Assembly: GCF_030811685.1 (NCBI RefSeq)
Contig: NZ_JAUSRF010000004.1
Coordinates: 327,284 to 391,283 of the forward strand
Reading direction: 5' to 3'
DNA: 64,000 nucleotides
Origin: Neorhizobium huautlense
GTDB taxonomy: Bacteria; Pseudomonadota; Alphaproteobacteria; Rhizobiales; Rhizobiaceae
Below are positions 9,578 to 17,437 of the stretch, piece after piece. The position numbers and the translations under genes were made by a program. Within the stretch, counting starts at the first letter, position 1. Every line of letters begins with the position of its first letter. The notes under the pieces are model-generated. The model was given only the letters and a program-made list of their open reading frames with translations. It was not told the DNA's origin and searched no databases.

Positions 9578-11151
9578 CGACCTGCTATCTTTCTCGACTG
9601 GTGATGGAGAAGCCATGTCATCGGCAGCGAAAACACCACCATCAGCACCGCATAAGGCGCGGCACCCGCATAATCGATTTCACCAGACAGCGCCCAGAAG
9701 GCCATGGCGAGTGTGCGCGTACCGTTCGGCGCCAGCATCTGCGTCGCCGTCAACTCGTTCAGGATGCCGAGCGAGGTGAGTGCCATGCCGGCGGCCGCCC
9801 CCGGCGCCGCCAGCCGCACCGTGGTGGCCAGCAGCGCGCGGCCCGGCGAACGGCCTAGGCTTGCCGCCGCCTGTTCCAGCTCCACCGGCACCTGGGCGAT
9901 ACTGGTTCTGAGACTAACCAGCGCGCGCGGCAGGAACATGATGACATAGGCAAGCGTGATGGTCGCCACCGTCTGATAAAGCGGCAGCGCCACGCGCACC
10001 GTCACCGTCACCAGAGCCAGCGCCACGACAACGCCCGGCATCGAACTTGCCAGATAATAACAGCTCTCCACCAGCCGGCTCGAGCGACCTGCCTTGCGCA
10101 CTGAAAGCCACGCCACCGGCAGCGCCGCCAGAACGGTCACCAGTCCGCCAATCACGCAGATCAGCAGCGTCTGCGAGAGTGCAAGCCCGATCTCGTCCAT
10201 CCGCCAGATTTTTGCGCCGCCCGCCACCAGCCAGCGCGTCAGCGTATAGGCCGGAATGCCGAGCGCGAAGACAGCCACCAGCGCCGGCAGAAGCATCGCC
10301 GCATATCGCCAACGCCCCAGCCGCGTGATACCCGCCAGCCGCGCCACACCGGAGCCCAGCCGCGCATAACGGTTGCGCCCGCGCAAAACCGCCTCAAAAC
10401 CGATCAGCGCGAAACAGCAGATCACAAGCACCAGCGCCAGCATATGCGCCGCCACGCCGTTATAGGTGGACTGGAACTGCTCGACGATGGCAGTCGTAAA
10501 CGTGTCGAAGCGGATCATCGCGAAAAGCCCGTATTCGGCCAGCAGATGCAGTCCCACCAGCAGCGAACCACCGCACAGCGACAGCCGCAATTGCGGTAGC
10601 ACCACCCGGCGGAAAACAGCAGCAGGAGAAAGCCCCAGCGAGGCCGCCTGATCCTCCAGCGCCGGATCGAGCAACCGGAATGCGGCCGCAACCGGCAGGT
10701 AGAGAAACGGGAAATAGGCGACAACGGAAATCGCCACGCCGGCCCCAAGACCGTGAAGGCTCGGCCACAGCCCGATCCAGGCATAGGAATGCACGAAGGC
10801 CGGCACGGCAAGCGGCGTGATGCACAGCCACGCCCAGAGCCGCCTGCCCGGCATATCGGTCCGCTCGGTCAGATAGGCCAATGCCACGGCCAGCAAGGCG
10901 CAGATCGGCACGGTGATCAGCACCAGAGCCACGGTATTGGCCAGCAGCAAGCCGACACGCGGCCGCGCGATCAGCCTGTAGGCGGTTTCCGGCCCGGTGG
11001 CGATCGTCGCCCAGATCACGAAAGCGAACGGCAAAAGCGCCAGCAGCGCCACGACGACAGCAATGCCAAAAGTCCAAGACGACACACTGATACCGCGTTT
11101 TCGCCGTATCATGGGGGCAGCAATGTGCGAGATGGATGACGTCATAGCCAA
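9574..11151 (-). CDS. fbpB: Ferric-iron-type ABC transporter permease, double-domain (FbpB-like)
   Basis: 525 residues with about 12 hydrophobic segments arranged as two tandem BPD-type permease halves. Each half carries an EAA loop: first [20 protein letters not shown] (about 190), second [20 protein letters not shown] (about 425). The fused two-half design and length are typical of FbpB/AfuB/SfuB permeases. It is the first gene of a three-cistron unit (permease, ATPase, barstar) joined by ATGA overlaps. Upstream lies a RIME-like repeat, so its promoter is probably in the 130 bp between the start codon and the repeat. A Met two codons inside is an alternative start. Confidence 0.88.
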   Translation of the reverse strand: MAMTSSISHIAAPMIRRKRGISVSSWTFGIAVVVALLALLPFAFVIWATIATGPETAYRLIARPRVGLLLANTVALVLITVPICALLAVALAYLTERTDMPGRRLWAWLCITPLAVPAFVHSYAWIGLWPSLHGLGAGVAISVVAYFPFLYLPVAAAFRLLDPALEDQAASLGLSPAAVFRRVVLPQLRLSLCGGSLLVGLHLLAEYGLFAMIRFDTFTTAIVEQFQSTYNGVAAHMLALVLVICCFALIGFEAVLRGRNRYARLGSGVARLAGITRLGRWRYAAMLLPALVAVFALGIPAYTLTRWLVAGGAKIWRMDEIGLALSQTLLICVIGGLVTVLAALPVAWLSVRKAGRSSRLVESCYYLASSMPGVVVALALVTVTVRVALPLYQTVATITLAYVIMFLPRALVSLRTSIAQVPVELEQAAASLGRSPGRALLATTVRLAAPGAAAGMALTSLGILNELTATQMLAPNGTRTLAMAFWALSGEIDYAGAAPYAVLMVVFSLPMTWLLHHQSRKIAGR

Positions 11152-11457
11152 CCTGAAGAACCGGGGTGGAAAGCCTCACCCTGCGTTACCCAGTGCTTGT
11201 CACAATGAACCAGCCCATGCAAGTGCCTGAACATGCAAAGGGCGGCATGGAGATGATGGAATGCGGACGGCGCGGCTTGCCGCTTCTCCCCGCGCGCGGC
11301 GAGAAGGTCCGGAGCGTTAGCGAGGGGATGAGGGGCAGCCACGAACCCCTGGAGCTTGAGATATTTGCCCCTCATCCGCCTGCCGGCACCTTCTCCCCGT
11401 CTGACGGGAGAAGGGTCTATGCCGCACCACCTCAACTCCCCACGCAATCCCCCTGCC
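11152..11457. other. Intergenic region mostly occupied by a RIME-like repeat
   Basis: A 306-bp spacer between fbpB and the LysR gene, both on the minus strand. The right half is the palindromic repeat annotated separately. The left 130 bp should contain the fbpB promoter. I see no gene here. Confidence 0.5.
11281..11415. repeat. RIME-like intergenic mosaic palindromic repeat
   Basis: Three nested or adjacent palindromes: CTTCTCCCCG with CGAGAAGG (11283-11307), ATGAGGGGCA at about 11328 with its exact inverse TGCCCCTCAT at about 11366, and CTTCTCCCCGTC with GACGGGAGAAG (about 11391-11413). This composition, with GAGCGTTAGCGAGGGG-type spacers, is typical of the rhizobial RIME family of short palindromic intergenic elements. 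The assignment is by pattern memory and was not checked by search. Confidence 0.75.
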
Positions 11458-12375
11458 TCACAGCCCCATCAGCCCCACCTTGTGCTCATCTGCCGCCGCC
11501 CGGCTGATGCGTTCCAGCTCTTCCGCCGCCCTGCCGCGATGGCGCTCCTTGTGGCGCAGGATGGCAAAGTTGCGGGCCGGAAGCTCTATCCCCGCGCGTA
11601 CCAGCAGCCCCTGCCGCAGAAACGGCGCCGCCACCATGCCCGATACGGCCGTGGCGCAATCGCCGGAGCGCACCGCCGAGACCACGGCCTCGTTGGACGG
11701 CAGTTCCAGCACCACCGAAATGTCGTTGACGCCGATCCCCATGCCCGACAGCGCCTCCTCGAAGGCGGAGCGCGTTCCTGACCCTTTTTCGCGTAGCACC
11801 CATGACGTCACAGAGGTGATATCGTTCCGCCCGATGGCGCGACCATCGGCAAAGGGATGCACCGGGCTTGCCACCACCACCAGCCTGTCGGCGACAATCG
11901 GCAGCACCGACAGCGCCGGTTCGTCGATCAGTCCCTCGATAAACCCCACCTCACCCAGCCCGTCGCGGATAGCGTCCGCCACCATGCGCGTATTGCCGAT
12001 CGTCAGCTTCAGTTCGACACCGGGATAAAGCCGTTTGAATTTCAGAAGGATCGGCGGCAGCCAGTAGCCGGCGATGGTCTGGCTGGCAAAAACGCAAATC
12101 TCGCCGCGCGCCAGCCCGCTCATTTCCGAGAGCATCAGCTCGGCGCTTTTCGCCCGCGCCAGCGTTGCCCGCGCCTCGCCCAGAAACTCGCGGCCGATGG
12201 CGGTCAGCTCGATACGCCGCCCCACTCGGTGAAACAGCTCGACACCATAAAATCCCTCGAGATTGCGGATGGCGGAACTGGCCGCGGACGGCGTCAGCCC
12301 CACGGCCTCAGCACCCCGCGTGAGGTGCTCGCGCTCGGCGACGGCAACAAAGATGGCAAGCTGCTCAAAGGTCAT
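11458..12375 (-). CDS. LysR-family transcriptional regulator
   Basis: 305 residues. The N-terminal winged helix-turn-helix is clear (MTFEQLAIFVAVAEREHLTR, then EAVGLTPSAASSAIRNLE at about 23-40). It is followed by a periplasmic-binding-like effector domain (about 90-295) with GEICVFASQTIAGYWLPPIL. The gene is divergent from the YeiH-type transporter with a 91-bp shared promoter region, the classical layout for a LysR regulator controlling its neighbour. The effector is unknown; since YeiH/TauZ-type proteins are proposed sulfate or sulfite exporters, a sulfur compound is a reasonable guess only. Confidence 0.9.
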   Translation of the reverse strand: MTFEQLAIFVAVAEREHLTRGAEAVGLTPSAASSAIRNLEGFYGVELFHRVGRRIELTAIGREFLGEARATLARAKSAELMLSEMSGLARGEICVFASQTIAGYWLPPILLKFKRLYPGVELKLTIGNTRMVADAIRDGLGEVGFIEGLIDEPALSVLPIVADRLVVVASPVHPFADGRAIGRNDITSVTSWVLREKGSGTRSAFEEALSGMGIGVNDISVVLELPSNEAVVSAVRSGDCATAVSGMVAAPFLRQGLLVRAGIELPARNFAILRHKERHRGRAAEELERISRAAADEHKVGLMGL

Positions 12376-12466
12376 CGTTCGATTTTACCGCATGAAACAT
12401 CCCGCATTATACGATGGAATTACAAACGGTGAAAGCGCATCCTGCCTGCAACAGATTGGATGCCTC

Positions 12467-13501
12467 ATGGCCCTTGCCAGCCACACAGACCACAACACAT
12501 CGCACACCATCACCCGCCTTTTGCCGGGCGTGCTGGTCGCGCTTGCGGTGACAGCGGCGGCCATGCTGGCGGAAACGCTCGAAGTGCATCTCCTGCACGG
12601 CCGCTGGATCGAAAGCCTCGTTCTTGCGATCCTCATCGGCATGGCGGTCCGCTCCTGTTTCGATCTGCCGGCATCGCTGGAAGCCGGCATCCAGTTCTGC
12701 GCCAAGACGGTACTGGAAGTGGCGGTGGTGTTGCTCGGCGCATCGATCAGCCTTTCGGCCATCGAGGATGCCGGCATGACGCTCGTCATTGCCATCATGG
12801 TCATTGTCGCGCTGTCGCTGATCGGCAGTTATGCCATCGGCCGGTTGGCGGGCCTGCCCCCGCGCATCGCCACGCTGGTCGCCTGTGGCAATTCCATCTG
12901 CGGCAATTCGGCGATTGCCGCCGCCGCTCCCGTCATCAAGGCCAAGCCGGACGAAATCGCCTCATCGATTGCCTTCACCGCCGTGCTGGGCGTGGCACTC
13001 GTGCTGGCGCTACCGCTCCTGCAGGTACCGATGTCGCTCGGTGCTGCCGATTACGGCGTGTTTGCCGGCCTCACCGTTTATGCCGTGCCGCAGGTTCTGG
13101 CCGCCACCGCGCCGGCCGGCCTCGTCAGCGTACAAACCGGCACACTGGTCAAGCTGATCCGCGTGTTGATGCTCGGCCCGGTCATCGCCACGCTTTCCGT
13201 CCTGCATGGCCGCAAGGATGGCGGCAAACTGTGCTGGAGAAGCATGGTGCCGTGGTTCATCATCGGTTTTGCGGCGTTGATGGCGCTGCGCTCGGCAGAC
13301 ATGATCCCGCAGGCGGCACTCGCTCCCATCTCGGCCGCCTCAGGCCTCCTCACCATCGTTTCGATGGCGGCGCTCGGCCTGTCGGTGGATATCCGCAGCA
13401 TCCGCCAATCCGGCACACGCGTCATCGGCGCCGCCACCCTGTCTCTGGCCTTTCTCTCAGGCCTCGCACTGATTTTCCTGAAAGTTTTTGCAGCGCACTG
13501 A
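12467..13501 (+). CDS. YeiH-family putative sulfate exporter (UPF0324)
   Basis: 344 residues from the ATG giving MALASHTDHN; in-frame starts further upstream would overlap the LysR promoter and coding sequence. About ten hydrophobic segments. Family marks include AILIGMAVRSC, the long FCAKTVLEVAVVLLGASISL segment, the conserved ACGNSICGNSAIAAAAPVIK (about 146-165) and the C-terminal SAASGLLTIVSMAALGLSVD. YeiH/TauZ proteins are inner membrane proteins suggested to export sulfate or sulfite; evidence for that in the family is limited. It is divergent from the LysR gene and lies 116 bp upstream of a TauABC/SsuABC-type importer on the same strand, which would fit disposal of sulfur oxyanions from sulfonate breakdown. 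Confidence 0.88.
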   Translation: MALASHTDHNTSHTITRLLPGVLVALAVTAAAMLAETLEVHLLHGRWIESLVLAILIGMAVRSCFDLPASLEAGIQFCAKTVLEVAVVLLGASISLSAIEDAGMTLVIAIMVIVALSLIGSYAIGRLAGLPPRIATLVACGNSICGNSAIAAAAPVIKAKPDEIASSIAFTAVLGVALVLALPLLQVPMSLGAADYGVFAGLTVYAVPQVLAATAPAGLVSVQTGTLVKLIRVLMLGPVIATLSVLHGRKDGGKLCWRSMVPWFIIGFAALMALRSADMIPQAALAPISAASGLLTIVSMAALGLSVDIRSIRQSGTRVIGAATLSLAFLSGLALIFLKVFAAH

Positions 13502-13520
13502 GAAGCGCAAAACCCGACAC

Positions 13521-13558
13521 CTTATGTATAGACAAGTCTGCGCTCCCATGCCTACTAT
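13521..13558 (+). promoter_or_regulatory. Possible promoter with overlapping imperfect palindrome
   Basis: CTTATGTATAGACAAG (13521-13536) is an imperfect palindrome resembling GntR/HutC-type operators. TAGACA (13529) and TACTAT (13553), 18 bp apart, could be -35 and -10 boxes for the importer that starts at 13617. Pattern-based and weak. Confidence 0.3.
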
Positions 13559-13616
13559 CACTTTATAGGCAGGCAACTGACCTGCTGAATAATGAAGCAG
13601 ACAGGGGAACGACCAC

Positions 13617-14561
13617 ATGAAAAAGCTTGCCACCATCGCTGCCTTTGCGGCTGCTCTCATGGCCACCACAGCCGCGAAAGCCGAAACCGCTGTCGCTTTG
13701 GGCATTTCCGGCTGGACCGGTTTTGCACCGCTGACGCTGGCCAAGGAAGCCGGCATCTTCAAGAAGAACGGCCTCGACGTCACCATCAAGAAGATCCCGC
13801 AGGGCAGCCGCCATCTGGCGCTCGCCTCCGGTGATGTGCAATGCGCCGCCACCACGGTGGAAACCTGGATCGTCTGGAATGCGGTGGGCATCGAAACCAC
13901 GCAGATGTTCCAGCTTTCCGTCTCCCACGGCGGTGACGGCATTGCCGCAAAGCCGGGCATCGAAAAGATCGCCGACCTGAAGGGCAAGACGGTTGCCGCA
14001 TCCGCGCCCGGCACCTCGCCCTACTTCCTGCTCGCCTGGATCCTCAACAAGAACGGCATGAGCATGAAGGACGTCAAGGTCGTCAACCTTGAGCCGGGCC
14101 CCGCCGCACAGGCGCTGCTCGCCGGCCAGAACGATGCGGCCATGACCTACGAGCCTTATCTGTCCTCCGTGCGCGCCGAACCCACCAAGGGCAAGATCAT
14201 CGCCACCACCAATGATTACCCGGCGGTCCTCGACACTTTTGGCTGCACCAATGCCTTTCTGAAGGACAATCCGGATGCCGCCAAGGCGATCGCCAAGAGC
14301 TGGTATGAAGCACTCGAGATGATCAAGGCGGACAAGGAAAAATCTTTCGAGATCATGGGCAAGGACGTCAAACAGTCCGGCACGCAGTTCGGTGAATCGG
14401 CCGCCTTCCTGACATGGCAGGAGCGCGACGCCTCGCTGAAATTTTTCGAAACCGGCTTCAAGACATTCAACGACGAGGCAGCCGAACTGCTGCTTCAGGC
14501 CGGCGTCATCAAGGCCAAGCCTGACCTGACGAAACTCGCCGACCCGGCCTTCATCAAGTAA
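13617..14561 (+). CDS. ABC transporter substrate-binding protein, nitrate/sulfonate/taurine (TauA/SsuA) type
   Basis: 314 residues. A signal peptide (KKLATIAAFAAALMATTAAKA, cut after about residue 22) directs it to the periplasm. The mature protein has the NMT1/SsuA-like fold signature: LGISGWTGFAPLTLAKEAGI at the start, LASGDVQCAATTVETWI (about 66-82), and DLKGKTVAASAPGTSPYFLL (about 121-140) before the hinge. It is the first gene of a three-gene importer. The substrate cannot be read from sequence; sulfonates, nitrate, thiamine precursors and urea-like amides all use this family. A sulfonate would fit the adjacent YeiH gene. Confidence 0.88.
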   Translation: MKKLATIAAFAAALMATTAAKAETAVALGISGWTGFAPLTLAKEAGIFKKNGLDVTIKKIPQGSRHLALASGDVQCAATTVETWIVWNAVGIETTQMFQLSVSHGGDGIAAKPGIEKIADLKGKTVAASAPGTSPYFLLAWILNKNGMSMKDVKVVNLEPGPAAQALLAGQNDAAMTYEPYLSSVRAEPTKGKIIATTNDYPAVLDTFGCTNAFLKDNPDAAKAIAKSWYEALEMIKADKEKSFEIMGKDVKQSGTQFGESAAFLTWQERDASLKFFETGFKTFNDEAAELLLQAGVIKAKPDLTKLADPAFIK

Positions 14562-14638
14562 TCGACCTGTTCAAAATGGTTCGGGGCGCCGGGTGAGAAA
14601 AAACGGCGCTCCCTTTCATGTTCAGCAAGGGGCGCATC

Positions 14639-15412
14639 ATGCAACCTCTCCAACCGATCAGTGCACGTTCGCGCGTGCTCCTCGGCATCCTGTTTTTCGT
14701 TCTGTTTTTCGCCGGTTGGGCCTATGCGACGCTCGGCGGCTTCGTGTCCCGCACCTTTCTCGCCGATCCGATCACCATGCTGCGGGATGGTTATGACCTT
14801 CTCGTCAACCAGGGTTTTGCCTATGATATCGGCATGACCATCTGGCGTGTTGTCGGCGGCTTTGTGCTCTCGGCGATCATCGCCGTGCCGCTCGGCATCC
14901 TGATGGGCGCCTACAAGCCGATCGAGGCGCTGCTCGAACCCTTCGTGTCCTTCGCGCGCTACCTGCCGGCCTCCGCCTTCGTGCCGCTCCTCATCCTCTG
15001 GGCCGGCATCGGCGAGATGCAGAAACTGCTGGTCATCTTCATCGGCGCCGTGTTCCAGATCATCCTGATGATCGCCGTTTCGGTCGCCGGTACCCGCCGC
15101 GACCTGATGGAGGCAGCCTACACGCTCGGCGCCAGCGACAGCGGTGTCGTGCGCCGCGTTCTCATCCCGTCCAGCGCGCCGGATATCGCCGAAACCCTGC
15201 GTCTCGTTCTCGGCTGGGCCTGGACATACGTCATCGTCGCCGAACTGATCGGCGCCTCGTCGGGCATCGGCTACATGATCATCAACAGCCAGGCACTGCT
15301 CGCCACCGGCCAGATCATCTTTGGCATTATCGTCATCGGCATTATCGGCCTCATCTCCGACTTCGCCTTCAAGAGCCTCAACAAAAAACTGTTTGCGTGG
15401 AGGCTGGCATGA
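14639..15412 (+). CDS. ABC transporter permease, TauC/SsuC type
   Basis: 257 residues from MQPLQPISAR; AAGGGG lies about eight bases ahead of this ATG, while the earlier in-frame ATG at 14618 has no site. Six hydrophobic segments and a BPD-type EAA loop, LMEAAYTLGASDSGVVRRVL (about 155-174), that contacts the ATPase. The C-terminus overlaps the ATPase start by ATGA (15409-15412). It is the inner membrane channel for the binding protein just upstream. Confidence 0.9.
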   Translation: MQPLQPISARSRVLLGILFFVLFFAGWAYATLGGFVSRTFLADPITMLRDGYDLLVNQGFAYDIGMTIWRVVGGFVLSAIIAVPLGILMGAYKPIEALLEPFVSFARYLPASAFVPLLILWAGIGEMQKLLVIFIGAVFQIILMIAVSVAGTRRDLMEAAYTLGASDSGVVRRVLIPSSAPDIAETLRLVLGWAWTYVIVAELIGASSGIGYMIINSQALLATGQIIFGIIVIGIIGLISDFAFKSLNKKLFAWRLA

Positions 15413-16206
15413 GCGACACCGATCTGAGCGAACTCGTCGTAAAGGGCGTATCGCGCATCTTTCCGGGCGTCCATGGCGGCAAGCCGGTGACGGCGCTGCA
15501 ACCGACCGATCTCGACATCGCCAAGAACGACTTTGTCACCATCCTTGGCCCATCCGGCTGCGGAAAATCCACGCTGCTGCGCATCATTGCCGGGTTGGAC
15601 AAACCGACCACCGGCACCGTCACGCTGGAAGGCAAACAGATCACCGGTCCGGGTGCCGATCGCGGCATGGTGTTCCAGTCCTATACGCTGTTTCCCTGGC
15701 TCTCGATCCGCGAAAACGTCGCTTTCGGACTGCGCGAGCGTGGCATCGGGGCGAAGGAAAAGTGGGAGATCGTCGACAGCTATATCGACAAGGTGGGCCT
15801 GCGCGGTTTCGAAAACCACTGGCCAAAACAGCTCTCCGGCGGCATGCAGCAGCGCACGGCGATTGCCCGTGCGCTCGCCAACGATCCCAAAATCCTGCTG
15901 CTCGACGAGCCTTTTGGCGCGCTCGACAACCAGACACGTGGGCTGATGCAGGAATTGCTGCTCGGCATCTGGGAGCGTGAACAGAAGACCGTGATCTTCG
16001 TCACCCACGATATCGAAGAGGCCGTGTTCATGGCCAATCGCGTGGTGACGATGACGGCGCGTCCCGGCCGCATCAAGTCGATCACCCCGGTCGACCTGCC
16101 GCATCCGCGCCATTACACGGTCAAGGCCAGCCCGGAATTTTCGGCGCTGCGCCTGAAACTGACGGAGGAAATCCGCTCGGAAGCCATCGCCGCCTCGCAC
16201 GAATAG
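15409..16206 (+). CDS. ABC transporter ATPase, TauB/SsuB type
   Basis: 265 residues from MSDTDLSELVV; GGAGGC at 15399 and the ATGA overlap with the permease fix the start. Walker A GPSGCGKST (about 51), Q-loop MVFQSYTLFPWLS (about 88), signature LSGGMQQRTAIARAL (about 145) and Walker B ILLLDEPFGALDNQT (about 166), then FVTHDIEEAVFMANRV. LSGGMQQR and the PW after the Q-loop are usual in the nitrate/sulfonate/taurine subfamily. It energises the importer encoded by the two preceding genes. Confidence 0.92.
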   Translation: MSDTDLSELVVKGVSRIFPGVHGGKPVTALQPTDLDIAKNDFVTILGPSGCGKSTLLRIIAGLDKPTTGTVTLEGKQITGPGADRGMVFQSYTLFPWLSIRENVAFGLRERGIGAKEKWEIVDSYIDKVGLRGFENHWPKQLSGGMQQRTAIARALANDPKILLLDEPFGALDNQTRGLMQELLLGIWEREQKTVIFVTHDIEEAVFMANRVVTMTARPGRIKSITPVDLPHPRHYTVKASPEFSALRLKLTEEIRSEAIAASHE

Positions 16207-16262
16207 GCAATGGGGCCGCCCGTATCTGCAAAGCGCGAGCGGCCTTCCTCAACCAACCTTGA

Positions 16263-17273
16263 TCAGAAAATCCCTGCCTCGGTCATCAGATCGGTCACTT
16301 CGGAATTGTTGAGCGTCGAAGGCTCCACCTTGGGCGCATCCAGTTCGGCCAGCGGCACCAGCGCCTTGTTCGACGCCGCCCCTTTGCCCACCGCATATTC
16401 GAACGAGGTGCCCTCGCGCAAAATGCGCTGCCCGCTTTCGCCGGTCAGCCATTCTAGAAAAGCTTGCGCCTGCTCCTTGTGTTTCGACGATTTCAGAATG
16501 CCGCCGCCGGAAATCGAAACGAAGGCACCCGGATCCTGCCCCTTGAAATAATGCAGGCCGACATTGTTGCTGTTTTCACCGGTCTTCGCCTGATCACCGA
16601 AATAATAATAATGGTAGATCAACGCACCCTCGATCTCACCGGCGTTGACGGCCTTCATGGCGATCGAATTGCCCTTGTAGGCAGTGTAATTGGCCTGCAT
16701 GCCTTGCAGCCAGTTTTCCGTGACATCCGCCCCCTTCAACTGCAAGAGCGCGCCGACGATCGCCTGAAAATCCGCGCCTGAAGGCGACGCGGCCCAGCGA
16801 CCTTTCCATTCCGGCGTGGCGAGATCGAGCATGGATTTCGGCAGCTTGTCTTCGGTCAGCTTCGTCTTGTCATAGGCAAACACGGTGGAACGCGCCGCCA
16901 CCCCGATCCAGTGACCGTTGGCGGGACGGAACTGTTCCGGCACCTGCGCCAGCGTGTCAGTGGCAACCGGCTCGAACAGGCCCTTGCCATCCACCAGCGC
17001 CATGGCCGGCGAGTTTTCAGTCAAGAACACGTCTGCGGGAGAATTTTCCCCCTCCTGCACGATCTGGTTGGCAAATTCCATGTCGGAACCGTTGCGGATG
17101 GTGACGACGATCCCGGTATCCTCCTTGAACGCCTCCGCCCACTCCTTCGTTAGCCCCTCGTGCTGCGCATTGTAGATGGTGATGCTGTCGGCCACTTGTG
17201 CCTGAACCGGCAGGGCAAAAGCGGAAACCACCAGCGCGCTGGCACCGGCGAGAAGAGCAACGGAATTTTTCAA
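16263..17273 (-). CDS. fbpA: Ferric-iron-type ABC transporter periplasmic binding protein (FbpA-like)
   Basis: 336 residues, with an unusual TTG start (17273) that has GGAGG eight bases upstream; the nearby ATG is out of frame. Signal peptide of about 25 residues ending ALPVQAQ. The mature part opens with ITIYNAQHEGLTKEWAEAF as in FbpA/FutA. The cluster LIYHYYYFGDQ (about 219-229) supplies the adjacent tyrosines that bind Fe(III) in this family. DVFLTENSPAMALVDGKGLF is also typical. The matching permease and ATPase genes lie about 5 kb downstream on the same strand, interrupted by four plus-strand genes and one minus-strand gene. No Fur or Irr box was recognised. Confidence 0.9.
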   Translation of the reverse strand: MKNSVALLAGASALVVSAFALPVQAQVADSITIYNAQHEGLTKEWAEAFKEDTGIVVTIRNGSDMEFANQIVQEGENSPADVFLTENSPAMALVDGKGLFEPVATDTLAQVPEQFRPANGHWIGVAARSTVFAYDKTKLTEDKLPKSMLDLATPEWKGRWAASPSGADFQAIVGALLQLKGADVTENWLQGMQANYTAYKGNSIAMKAVNAGEIEGALIYHYYYFGDQAKTGENSNNVGLHYFKGQDPGAFVSISGGGILKSSKHKEQAQAFLEWLTGESGQRILREGTSFEYAVGKGAASNKALVPLAELDAPKVEPSTLNNSEVTDLMTEAGIF

Positions 17274-17321
17274 GAAAACATCCTCCGGGACATCGCGCGA
17301 CGCAAGGATCGCGGTCGGACT

Positions 17322-17351
17322 GTTTTAGTGAAAGGCGAGGATGGCCGTCAA
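17322..17351 (-). promoter_or_regulatory. Candidate sigma-70 promoter of the iron-binding protein gene
   Basis: Reading the minus strand, TTGACG (17351-17346) and TAAAAC (17327-17322) are separated by 18 bp, about 49 bp before the TTG start codon. This is a fair match to housekeeping promoters, judged by eye. Confidence 0.4.
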
Positions 17352-17385
17352 GTTTTCGCTCTCTTTCCTGTCGGCACCACATACG

Positions 17386-17408
17386 AAAAAGGGCCCGCAA
17401 GCGGACCC
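17386..17408 (-). terminator. Rho-independent terminator of ftsK
   Basis: On the minus strand GGGTCCG, a CTTG loop and CGGGCCC (one G-U pair) are followed by TTTTT, 30 bp after the ftsK stop. Confidence 0.8.
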
Positions 17409-17437
17409 TCTTCATCATTCACATCCGAGGCAAAACC

